The notes below the pieces were generated by a model. The model ran no database searches and was not told the origin of the DNA. It was given only the letters and a program-made list of their open reading frames with translations. A stretch of DNA of 64,000 nt from Albugo candida (lineage: Eukaryota > Oomycota > Peronosporomycetes > Albuginales > Albuginaceae): NCBI GenBank assembly GCA_905220665.1, contig CAJNAR010000012.1, positions 124,001 to 188,000 of the forward strand. Direction: 5' to 3'. Positions 11,778 to 22,067 of the stretch are shown here, piece after piece; the first letter of the stretch is position 1, and every line of letters starts with the position of its first letter. The position numbers and the translations under genes are program-made.

Positions 11778-12596
11778 GCTCTGGGCGAGTCATATGTTGG
11801 TAATGGAAATATGGAGCAAACTTTGCATAGGTTTGGCTGTCAGACCACCAAGTTTCCACCTGCGACGATAATATTTCTGTGCAATGACAGCAAGGTGTTG
11901 ACCAAGAACATCAATCTGGATGTCTTCAAGCCACACATAACCACATGCACTCTCGGAGCAGCCAACTTGTCGCACAAATTCCATTCCCCATTCAATAAAC
12001 CCATAGCAATTCCATGGTAGAGTTCTTTTCCGTCGAAAGGTTGCAGCGCTATTTTTCGCTGGCAACCATCCGGTGCGCCTTCGGGTACCTGCCCAGGTTG
12101 ATAATAACCAGGAACAGGTATACGCATACCTGGTCACACTCCTGTTGGTGCACCCTGCCCATGAAAGCTAGCGTCAGGTCTCTGACTCATTCCATTTGTC
12201 CATCGACCTGAGCTGGTGGGTCGACCATATCCCCAGCATAAGCTGGTCGTCGGTCACTCAAGTAGGTGGTCGGCGAGACATTCGGTGAACGCTTGGGAGG
12301 AGGGGATGCTCCAAAATCTGTAAGATTATACCTGCCCCTAATCCCAAAACCGAACCAAAAGTGCTTGACTCCGCAGATTCCTTGCGATGTCGGTTGACTT
12401 GTCGGGTCTGCGATAGTTTCATCTTATGCATCCGCTCCGACAAGTCGCCAAGCATGGCGCGAGCACTTTTTTTGGTGCCGCCGCGGGTCATGTCGACTTT
12501 TCTTTCAATTGGTGGTCGATGTCGTGTCCTAACCATCGACCACCACAGCGGATATAACTTGTTGAGCTGCGCCACCAACACGTTCCTTTGGTTCAT
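11778..12596 (-). pseudogene. Gag-like fragment of another retroelement, minus strand
   Basis: The minus strand carries overlapping frames that look like a retrotransposon gag. An N-terminal charged region (from about 12596, with DLSERMHKMKL) leads to a segment with LQPFDGKELYHG and, in another frame, WGMEFVRQVG. This resembles the 'F.G....Y..W...' opening of Ty3-type gag. Frames change several times. The orientation is opposite to the neighbouring pol relic, so it is either a separate element or a rearranged one. The gag-like frame appears to read through the SINE target site, which suggests the junction is older than the SINE. Identification is from pattern only. Confidence 0.5.
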
Positions 12597-12740
12597 AAGA
12601 TGTGAAAAGTATTTGATATAATATTTGTTGCAATTGAGGTAGAATAAAATGTAAAATACATCAAGCATCAACCTAGTTATCAACACTACAATATGCATGT
12701 GCAACGGCATACAAACTTGACTATGTCACATTTCACATGA

Positions 12741-12808
12741 CGTCCGTTTGGTCCCACGTGGTGACCGTCTCCCTTCGTCCCATGTGTCATGTTATCACCA
12801 AACGGACT
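12741..12808. repeat. 11-bp inverted repeat, possible hairpin
   Basis: GTCCGTTTGGT at about 12741 is matched by its reverse complement ACCAAACGGAC ending at about 12808, leaving a spacer of roughly 45 bp. It lies between the gag-like fragment and a gene-poor stretch. It could be the end of a small inverted-repeat element or chance; I see no target duplication. Confidence 0.4.
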
Positions 12809-12829
12809 TTAGCTGTAATGGGTCTTGTA

Positions 12830-14441
12830 GTTGAAACTCAAGCTCTTTTTGACGACCTGTCTGAAACGGTGTCGTCTAACAGTTATATCGAGTATTATTG
12901 AGATCAATAGTAGAATCACTGTTACTATAACTTGTACTTTGCAGCAACGGTAGAATGGCTTGAAGGTATACCGATTTTGCACAAAAATACTGCACATTAT
13001 CTATTGAGACAGAATGTTGGAAACTTGCCAGAAATTCGAATTGTGCTAACCAGTCGGGCTTGTACACGTATGTACACTGTTCATGGGCTGGAAAGAAAAC
13101 TTTAGGCCAACATGGGGAACCTTTAGACGATAGGGGAACACAGAACAGTTGTGATAGATGGTTTTACGACAGATTTATAGCAATAGAAGCAGTTCAAGGA
13201 ACCACCACCAAAAAGAATTGATACATGACGTTAAATTCTATCCGATACCTCAAAAAGCAATCGCGGGTTTCGTTTTCTGCTGCCAAACATTTATCAGTCA
13301 TTTGGGTACGGCATGAGAGATCCTTTATATGAAGATTCTGACCCACGTCAGCTGCTCCAAAATAGACTGCCAATCAGCAATCTAAGTCTATGAATGAACT
13401 GCAGTGCTTGTTCTTTTCTGTTCCGCGAGCCGCATGCGGTCCGGCACGCACACCAGCTGAGATGCTCAATATGATGAGAGAATGGAGGCTTACTACCTGT
13501 CAGGGATTTGAGAAAAGCAGCGCCATAAATGACTGACGCAAATTAGATTACGAAGGATGTCCTTGCTCAGCATGTGCATATATCGGTTGCACTCTTGCAG
13601 CAAATAGATGGAGGGAGGATAAGCCAAGCATATAAAATTTTAAGAGGTTCTAGCAAAATAGGTTGGACTACTGTATGAATGCACTAATGCTTCAGCGAAT
13701 GGCAATATTGTAGTGGGGCGCTTTAATACGAACATGTACGCCCGATTTCAGGAATCAGGAGCATCTCTCTGTACAAAAATCTGTGCTGTAAATGTCAGCA
13801 GAGCCGTGGCTCGTTTCTTCTTCATTTAAATCATAATAATTGGTTACTTGAATATACATATAACTTGTAAGAATATCGTTTATAGACGGCTTTGGAAACG
13901 AAGTGTGTCAGTAGGTCAAGCGCATGTCTGCATACATTATGCTGGGCGAGAAGATTTCACTGCTCAGTAAAAATGAAAGGATATCGCTGTACGGCGCATT
14001 TAGAACAATGTATATTAATTGTACTTCAGGCAGGCGCAGAAGCACACTTCGCACTATCCATTGCAAGGATTTTCGTCATCAAATGTCAATTTGAGAATGC
14101 TACGCACGGATAATGCATAGTGTCTGAGCTGGTAAAAACGAAAATGAAGTCCAATTAGGTCTTTAGTTGAGAACCCTGTGCTAATCTAATCCTACTGACT
14201 CTTTTACTGGATTCTTTGCCTGATTGCTAGATGACGTCATTGCTTGCGTAAACATGTATCGTCTTTCACATGACGTCGTGCCCTACAATAGTGAGCGCAT
14301 TTATAGCCTGAGCTTGAATTTTGTGAATCTCTGCCTAACATGAAATGTCTTTTGATATTAAGCAGAGAAATTGTTTACTCCGAATTGTGACGTTTCTTGA
14401 TTACAACATATGGTGGCTTATTCTAATTGCTCCTGAATAGG
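12830..14441. other. Stretch without a recognised gene
   Basis: Only short open frames (up to about 73 codons) are present. I see no splice-linked coding segments, RNA gene or transposon domain. The stretch ends at the 3' end of the first secreted-family locus. Confidence 0.45.
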
Positions 14442-15127
14442 TCATTTAAGTCTACGTCTTTGCGAAATTCGGTCGGAATCGTTCAATTGGGGGTGTTGTC
14501 TATCGCACTCTTGTACTTGTTTGTTAAATTTGAAGAACGACATCGGACTTCTTCGTAGATCCAACATTTGCGGTTCACTAGATTCAAATCCTTCAACATT
14601 GCACGGTGTTTTACATGCCAATATTTCATCACACTTTATCATCCATACTATACTTTTCTTGACATCATGCTCAAACACTTCGCAGTAGTCAAAAAAGCAC
14701 TTGGCACACTCTAGATTGGTATATTTGACGTTGACAATTGCACCTTGTTCGACCATATCTTTAGCTTTCTGTACTTCCCGTGAAGCAATACCTCCACAAT
14801 ACCCCGCTGTTTCTCCAACCACAAAGCAACATCGTCCCGTGAGTAAAGAAACGATTTTGTTAATGTCCAGTCTACCTTTCGACCAAACGGAAACCTTAGC
14901 ATTCCCGCTTTTGATTTCAGGCGAGAGTCGAAGCACATCATTTTCAAGTATGAGCGCATAGCAATCATAGAAGTGAGGAGTAATAGGTGTCTTTCGATTT
15001 TGCAGGATCCGATGAATTTTGAAGCTGATTTATGATATTCGAGGTCGTCGAAGAAAGAACGACCAAAATGAAACCATACGATCGGATGCACAGTCACAAT
15101 AACCATACTCGCAGAAACGTTCTCATC
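14442..15127 (-). pseudogene. Secreted Cys-rich family member, frameshifted
   Basis: The C-terminal part (14442 to about 14990) is one open frame. Read upstream of its first Met it holds FYDCY, then an acidic segment and LRL, in the place of the Y-H-x-C-Y ... G-A-x-R-L motif. Further on it has ECAKCFFDYC, the central motif of the family. The N-terminal part, in another frame (ending near 15106), has HPIVWFHFG, matching the signal-peptide region of the 18203-18637 member (HLIVWFTFG). One frame change lies near 14990. A second one-base difference near 15100 would be needed to align a Met at about 15127 with that relative. It is therefore a recently broken gene or carries sequence errors. The glycine-alanine after the first motif is replaced (N-D-V), so it is also the most diverged copy. 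Confidence 0.65.
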
Positions 15128-18100
15128 GGGTTGAATTCGCTAACTGTGAAAGGATTTATACAGCACTATCTGATATAGGGTTTGATCTATAGAACCATTT
15201 GCACGTTGCGATTAGCACAGAAATATAATTCAATTGGTTACAACATGTTTCTTTTTTTTCCAAGAAAGTTTAATCCTCCAATCAATTGCACGTCGCGAAG
15301 CTCACATTTTTCGAAGAAAATCTCTGTCTCAGCATGAACATCGGGTCACTCAAGTGCGTCGTCGCTCAAATACGCGTCACGGTGCTTGAATGACCCATTG
15401 TCAAATTAGTCGATCAATGGATGTCGAATTTGCGCAAATCGTAGCATTTGGTCCAAACTTCGGATCACTTGACTCAACAAAATGTCTCGGAATATCATTG
15501 TCCGATCAAGATGCCGTGTCTTCAGATTCGCGACATGAGCGCAGCCAATTTGAGTCGCATTTAGCAGAATCTCACACAATGTCTTCTACTTTCACATCAC
15601 GTTTACCCGCAGCATTAAAGACGGATATCGCAGAGTCTCTATCTAGCGCAAATATGACGTGATGGAAATGGAATGGACATTTTTTTAATGTAACGTGGTC
15701 CAAAGCTTCGAGTGTGTGGCATCAAAGCTGAAGGAAGTTGAACGGTAATCCGTTTGTAAGATTGGCTAAATTGCGACGCGTCCACTTCTCTGAGCTGTGC
15801 GTGCTGATCAAATCATCAAGACTTTGCCAATTCGCAGAAAACTATTTTTACGAGGATAGATAGTGCGCACTCATTGGGGATCAGCGAATACGTTGATTTC
15901 ATATAGATAACAATCTGACGAGTACAATACCGATCGATGTCAATGTCATTTGTTCGCAATTGCGGATTTGACCTATTGAGCTTCTGAAGTGACTCGATGC
16001 TACCATATCATGTCGCGGCTGGAAATGGATACAAAGAAGCTTTGTTTTACGGTGATCAATCGGATCCATTCAGATCGAACCGATGAGCATTTTATCTCCA
16101 AGCACCTCCATGTACTGCATATCGATTGAGAATAGTTGTATTGTACTTCCTTCTTTAGTAGAGGAAACACATCAGGTTGTGCTGTAGGCGTTTAACAAAA
16201 ATCGGCGCCAAGTCCAACGAAATTGGTCTACTGCTAGCAATGGGCACGATTGTCGATCGTTTGAATGTGCGATTGACCAAATTTGGTACCCATCTCTTGT
16301 TGATCAAATGTCCAATAAAAAAAAGAAGCGACGAGCAGTCATAGAGCACATCTAGTATTGCCACCGACACCGGAAGAGATCGGAAATCAGACTATCAGCC
16401 GAGTGTTGACCTCATCCACGATACCATGTCATCCGTCAATTGGGGGTAGCCGCACTCCATACATGTTGTACTCCTGATCGAAGGAAAATCTTCTATAAAC
16501 TGATTGATACTTCAAGGTCGTGCCTTCATGATCGATCAGATCTCACCACTTTTCACTCGTTTCTGTACTTACTATCGCTCCAGTTAGTCATTGACTCGCC
16601 GTTCTGTGCGACAAATGATGACTTGATTTGTCGCGTTTCTCTTCAGTTGAGTTGGTATCTTGCGGTGTTTCAAAGCATTTTGACATCTCTAATACGTCAG
16701 AGTCCCTTTATATTTTGTTCCAAAAACTCTTACTATCCGATCGTTCATAACAACTTCTCTATGCCATGATCTAATCCAGTCCTTCATCATCTGATCCTTT
16801 TCAATTCTCAACAACGGTGATTGAGTCATCAATGGAACAACACTCCAACACTGAGGTTTTCCAGAAGAGACGCATTCGGAATGTGATCGCAAATCAATGT
16901 ATTGCTTTCCATCTCATTGCACACATTGAAAGTCTCTTTTTTTTGACGCACTAAAGCTCGATACCGATGATGAATTCACTTGTACACTTCGTATTAGCTT
17001 CAATTCGAGAAAAAGAAGGCCACAAAGGACTTGGTACCGGACACTAGCCAATACTGTCCTGCATTCAGTCGAGAGCGACTAAGAAACTTGAGCATGGGTG
17101 CACTAGACGTACGTGAGTACCTCTGATCTTCAACATCTGCGTGAGTATTCATCGTTACTAGTGATAGTGTATACGCGCAAAATCGAGTAATAGTAATTGC
17201 TCCTTTTGCTTTAGTTCCAAAGCGCGGAGATCCGGTGCTAAATGATATCGATGAAGCAAAGAATGCCTTAACACACGCTTCGTTGTGATTTGATGGATAG
17301 TACTATGCTACACGCATCAGAGTGAACATATCCATAAGGAACAAACGATAAGTGACTTGATAGTGACAGGAAAGTAGAGCAAATTACTGTCAATATGTTG
17401 CAAGCATTACGCCAAAAGTGAGCCTTTCATCTATTTCGGGCAATCACTGATTCTAGAAAACGAGATACGATGCTGCGTATTGGATCCATTGTAACTCCGT
17501 ATAATGACGATTTTGTCGCTGCTGGCCACGATCGTTTCTTTCTCGTTTCTGCGAAAGACTGATCTCAAGCAGTTTTTCTAAAAATTCGATGCAACTCAAC
17601 TTGCGTCTAAAAATGGTGTTTTCGCTGCAGCTCTGAACTCAGCTTTAATGCCAAAGTTATAATCGCATGATGCCCGATCATTCCTTAATCGACCGCTAAA
17701 TATACGTACAGTGTCATTGAATTGGGTTGTACCTTACCGACCCCGTAGACTTATATGTAGCTCATTCCTTAATCGACCGCTAAATATACGTACAGTGTCA
17801 TTGAATTGGGTTGTACCTTACCGACCCCGTAGACTTATATGTAGCTCTTTTTATGTCCTGTGAGAGGAATGAGTGGAATTTAATGAATTGCCCTGTAAAT
17901 GTCGACACCACCCGCCAATTGCGAAGTCATTAAGTGAGCTCTACGAATTCTTAGTGCCGAAGAGTAGCGTGTACTTGAACATAAATGTAGGATAGAGACA
18001 CACACCAGTGGTACATGAAACGAGGGAGATTGTGATGATTTGTTTGTTCAAATGGAAGCAAAAGAATTGCCAAACAACCCGAAGCGATGTCAGTACGGGC

Positions 18101-18202
18101 TAAATACTCACAAAACAAGATTTAGTACGACATATGTCAGAAATTAGCGATCATAGCGCATTTTTATTAAAGTCAAGTCGAATGGAAGTCGCCCTTTGTC
18201 TT
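15128..18202. other. Stretch without a recognised gene
   Basis: Plus-strand open frames at 15390-15662 and 16440-16769 (90 and 109 codons) have no signal peptide or domain I can name. The first is Ser/Asp-rich. An exact 84-bp tandem duplication lies at 17678-17845. No transposon domain is visible. Confidence 0.4.
17678..17845. repeat. Perfect 84-bp tandem duplication
   Basis: Two adjacent copies (17678-17761 and 17762-17845) are identical base for base, with a further two matching bases after the second. The unit contains no long open frame. Identity across both copies means a very recent duplication or an assembly artefact. Confidence 0.95.
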
Positions 18203-18637
18203 TCATGCTGCCTTAAATTCAGAAAACTTCATTGGATAAGGTCTGGGTAGAGATATTACGCTTGAAGGCAGATGATAGATAGCGAATTCCTTCCCACATG
18301 CCTTTATGCAAAACAACTGCTCATCCAATCCCATAAATTTTTTTAGATTGCATTTCTTCGTCACTAATTTCCCATGCAAGACATCTTCACGTACTTCTTT
18401 TTCTGTCAAGACTATTAGATTCACTCCTTCTTTCTCGATCAACATGGGCATGAGCCTTATCGCACCCATTTCGATCAGAATCTCATAGCATTCATGGTAC
18501 GGGAGCCCATCTTCACCCACGCTCACAACCAACTCGTACAAGAAGTTGCTTTGAAATTCCATGGAACGTAGCCCGAACGTAAACCATACGATCAGATGCA
18601 AAGCGGCAAATATCAGTGGTCTTCGCCTCTTCCCCAT
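18203..18637 (-). CDS. Secreted Cys-rich family member, short form
   Basis: 144 residues. Residues 1-6 are basic and 8-23 hydrophobic (LIFAALHLIVWFTFG), a clear signal peptide. The mature part opens with YHECYEILIEMGAIRL at residues 47-62, the family's first motif. A charged segment and TEKEVREDVL follow, and it ends with PMKFSEFK, the family's C-terminal motif. Compared with the 265-residue member at 21237-22034 and the 235-residue one at 51092-51799, the central segment with C-A-E-C-x-F-x-Y-C is missing: the protein jumps from LKKFMG to LFCIKACGK. The loss keeps the frame, so this may be a functional short variant. Function is unknown; secretion and the accessory setting suggest a host-interaction protein. 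Confidence 0.75.
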   Translation of the reverse strand: MGKRRRPLIFAALHLIVWFTFGLRSMEFQSNFLYELVVSVGEDGLPYHECYEILIEMGAIRLMPMLIEKEGVNLIVLTEKEVREDVLHGKLVTKKCNLKKFMGLDEQLFCIKACGKEFAIYHLPSSVISLPRPYPMKFSEFKAA

Positions 18638-21236
18638 CAGGTTGTTCTTGATTACTCTCCACGATTCAAATTGTGAAATGGGTGGGTCATTTCATTGTTA
18701 AACATATATCGAATAATCAAATGTTGTAGAGTAGACACCACGTGTCATTTTTGCAGTTAGGGAGGGCTTTTCAGAATTTGGATTACCGATACGTTGTTGT
18801 CAAGAAGCGAAGAGTAGGACTTGATGAACATTTGGCTGAGTTTTTGCAAGCGTCATTTATATCAGACAGCATTCTTTTCTGTAAGACACGGATAAACGAA
18901 CCATTTCATTATTTTTTAGTGAGACAGATGTTCTATATACAAGAAAATCCTATGGCAAACCTGATTACGAGGTCTGTCTCTTTCAAAGGTGGCAAATTTC
19001 AAACTTCAGATTGCTTTCTGAAGTTGCGTAGAGCTTTGCTAGAATAAAGGATCACTGGGTCTCGACATGACACATAACTGCATCTGACATCTAATTTGGA
19101 TAAAAATGCACATGAATCTTCATACTCGTGCAGTTGTTCACGTCGCGTTTATTCCTCGCTCACTCGATACAATCACTGGGATTGATTCTCGTACGTTTGT
19201 TTAGTTCATGCAAGGCCTCGGTGCTGGCGGTACCAGCTCTGATACTTGCCATGGGAGGTTCTAATTGAAAAAAACTGTCTGAATAGTGATGCCGCACGAT
19301 TGATCTCGAAGTAGGAAGAATGGTCAGACATCAAGAGGCGCCACCAACAGCGAGGACAGTGGTTGATACTAAAGAACATTGTCAATTTTAAATCTGTGCT
19401 AATGAGCGCCCCATTTCGAGTACGATTGCTGTTGTGAAGTGATATTCTGCAGACTGCTGTATGTATGATTGAGATAAAGGAGAACCGCTTGATGACTTGT
19501 AAGCACTGGTTTGATGAACGCAAAGGCTTGTGGTTCTTTGAATTGGTCCTTTGTATATGCAGCCGGTCTTTCTGATTTGTACTTTTGTGTGATCGGCTTA
19601 CGACGTTTATGCTCATGACAGGTAAAAAACTTACTTGATATATTCGACTTCTTCGCCCCAGCGGTACGATCCTTGTCTTATATTGACCGCATAATCGCAG
19701 TAGTATCAAGTCGCTTCGTCTCTAGCAGGTGACGTTGCTTTTTTTTATACAGAGCAAATTTCATTTGTGTTCACTGTGAAATAATTGCGAGACCAATGTC
19801 GTTTCGTAATTACACTTTATCGCAGTATCGATTCGGTGTGAAGGATGCTACTTCGAAACCAATGCAAGAATCTGTTGACGCCTGCCATCATGACATCACG
19901 TAACGACCACGATACTCCATTATGGCAGTGATGAAATTAAACGAAGGCGTAGATCATACCCGACCCAAGCCGTTGAGACTTTCAACACGTCTCCAGTTTG
20001 CTATTAGCGCAGATGCTTGAAGCTAATGAGCCAATCTGTACGAGACTGAGAATTAAGGAAGCATTCATCAATGCATGCTGCTTTGTTTCACGCTGTAATA
20101 TGTCTCAGAAGCATCATAGCCATCGATCATACTGATCTTATCAAAAACTTGAAAACACGCAGTGGATAATGGTAGGAGAGTAACAAAACAATGAAATCCC
20201 GCATTATCACCTCATGCAAAGATTTACACCTGGACTGTGTCCCTCATTGATTCCGACAAATTCAATCCCGCAAATTAAATAGGATTTCGGTTCTATAACG
20301 ATTGAAATCTCGCTAATGTGTGCCTCAACGTGCATAATATATGACTGTTTTCCTTCCACGCTGAGTGCTTGATAAGATTGACATTCAACTTCAATATTAT
20401 CTGCACTTTCGTTGAAGCTTCTGCTACGACGCGCTGAAGTCACGATTCTCAATCCTTGCTTCTTCCTCTTGAACTATGCACATATAACGTAACGCTTGAT
20501 TGCACGATAAACCAGATTTTGCTGCCCGCTGAATGAATGACATGTTTTTTCTGCTCTACTTGTTAGAGCCTAGAGAGTGGCCGGAAAACTATCTCTACGA
20601 TGAGATAGAAGGCACGAAAGTGTCGACAGCACTTCTCAAATATCTTTACAACGTACTAATTCGATATTTCGAACATCGCAATGCATGGATCGGAAGATAA
20701 CAGCGCTTTTACGGAAACTTGAGAATGGTGAACACTGAGCGTCAACTCATCAATCTCCAGGGCGAAGTACACCAGGAAAAGTGATCAGAGGCACCATTTC
20801 GCTCTACTATTCTTCAGGACAGTTGTTTCGGATCACAAGGCAGATATGCGTTTTTCCTTTGCAACGAATTCTGAGGATCATGGTTCATTGACGTGGCATC
20901 CGCACATTCTCAATCTAAGATGTGATTGATCTAATTTCGAAATGAGAGTGAAGTTACTTGCATAGATATTTGTTCCGGTCATCCTTCTTGAACGAGACAT
21001 GAGAATTCGTCCGAGTAGTATGTTTTATACAAGGAAGAAGCGCCCCATATTGCTGGTGTTGAAGCATGGAACTCAACATATGCAACCTTTGCAGTTTTGC
21101 AAGCTTGACAAAAAAAGAGAATGCCCGCAAATGCAGGTTTTATTGCGACCTGTGCCAGAGACCAGCAAGACTCGCTCAGATTTATTTCGATTAGACACGC
21201 ATGCGCATTAGAAGTAGGTCGACCGGTCGAGATTGG
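18638..21236. other. Stretch without a recognised gene
   Basis: Open frames at 18742-19047 (+, 101 codons), 19206-19709 (-, 167 codons) and 20207-20452 (-, 81 codons) show no signal peptide or domain. The 167-codon frame is basic and its composition looks like non-coding sequence or decayed transposon. The rest is short frames only. Confidence 0.4.
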
Positions 21237-22034
21237 TCACGTGAGTGTCGAATTGAACTTGCGCTTTGTCTTGTTCAAAATGTAGCCTGGGATCCGAGCA
21301 CGAAAATGTTTGTAATTCTTATATCCTTCTTTAAAATCGGAAAACTTCATAGGTTTTGCAGGCAGAGATTCTAGTTGTTCTCCGTGAAACTGTACATGAT
21401 ACGCTTTTCCACAAAACGATATGCAATTCGATTGCAACTCCTCTGGTTCTGGATGTGGGACCATCCGTAGTGATGAGATTGCGGGTAAATGATAAAAAAT
21501 CTCACAGTAGTTGAATAGACACTCGGCGCATTCGATATTGCTATATGTTATTTCGCCTATTGTATCCTTAGTGTGGAGGAATATCTGCTGCTTCTTCAAA
21601 TGATCGGCCATGTGCCTCAATAAGCAATCTCCTTCGATCAATGATTCGCTCAACGTCTCGTGTCCAATCTTTTCCTTCGTTGCGATAACGATAGTAATCC
21701 TTCTATATTTTTTGACATCCTCCGCATTCTCCACATTCTTCACATTCTCCACATTCTTCACATTCTCTACATCCTCCATATCCTCCATATCCTCCATATC
21801 CTCCATATCCTTCATATTCTTCACATCTTCGTCGATATCGATCAGCACGAGCCTTCTCGCGCCTATGTTAATCATAATCTCATAACAATTGTGGTATGGA
21901 ATTGTCTCAGGCACGAGCACTTTCAATTCGTACTCGAAATATATTCGATCGTATGCGAAGCACAAGTCAGGCGAAAACCATGAATTTAGAAGCATAGTCG
22001 CATAAAAGCATGACCATTGTATTTTCCACGTCAT
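21237..22034 (-). CDS. Secreted Cys-rich family member with triplet repeat
   Basis: 265 residues, starting at the Met at 22034 because it puts the hydrophobic stretch (CFYATMLLNSWF) in signal-peptide position; an in-frame Met lies 11 codons upstream at 22067. Counting from 22034, family motif 1 (YHNCYEIMINIGARRL) is at about residues 47-62. Motif 2 (ECAECLFNYCEIF) is at about 165-177, and further on come NCISFCGK and the C-terminal motif PMKFSDFK. Between motif 1 and an IATKE segment is an acidic run of about 13 three-residue units of the type M-E-D / V-E-N / V-K-N, coded by 9-bp repeats at 21711-21827. The relatives lack this run. The minus-strand orientation matches the other two members in this region. 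Function is unknown; a secreted effector-like role is inferred. Confidence 0.82.
   Translation of the reverse strand: MTWKIQWSCFYATMLLNSWFSPDLCFAYDRIYFEYELKVLVPETIPYHNCYEIMINIGARRLVLIDIDEDVKNMKDMEDMEDMEDMEDVENVKNVENVKNVENAEDVKKYRRITIVIATKEKIGHETLSESLIEGDCLLRHMADHLKKQQIFLHTKDTIGEITYSNIECAECLFNYCEIFYHLPAISSLRMVPHPEPEELQSNCISFCGKAYHVQFHGEQLESLPAKPMKFSDFKEGYKNYKHFRARIPGYILNKTKRKFNSTLT
21711..21827 (-). repeat. 9-bp coding microsatellite-like repeat
   Basis: About 13 tandem 9-bp units of the CTCCATATC type (plus strand) code for the M-E-D/V-E-N triplets in the surrounding gene. Units are whole codons, so gain or loss changes length without breaking the frame. Confidence 0.88.
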
Positions 22035-22067
22035 GTTTAGCTTTAATTCTCTCGAATTGTGCTGCAA

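Noticed and set aside
19206..19709. 167-codon minus-strand gene
   Set aside because: The composition is random-looking, there is no domain, signal or homologue, and it lies in a gene-poor stretch. Too weak to call.
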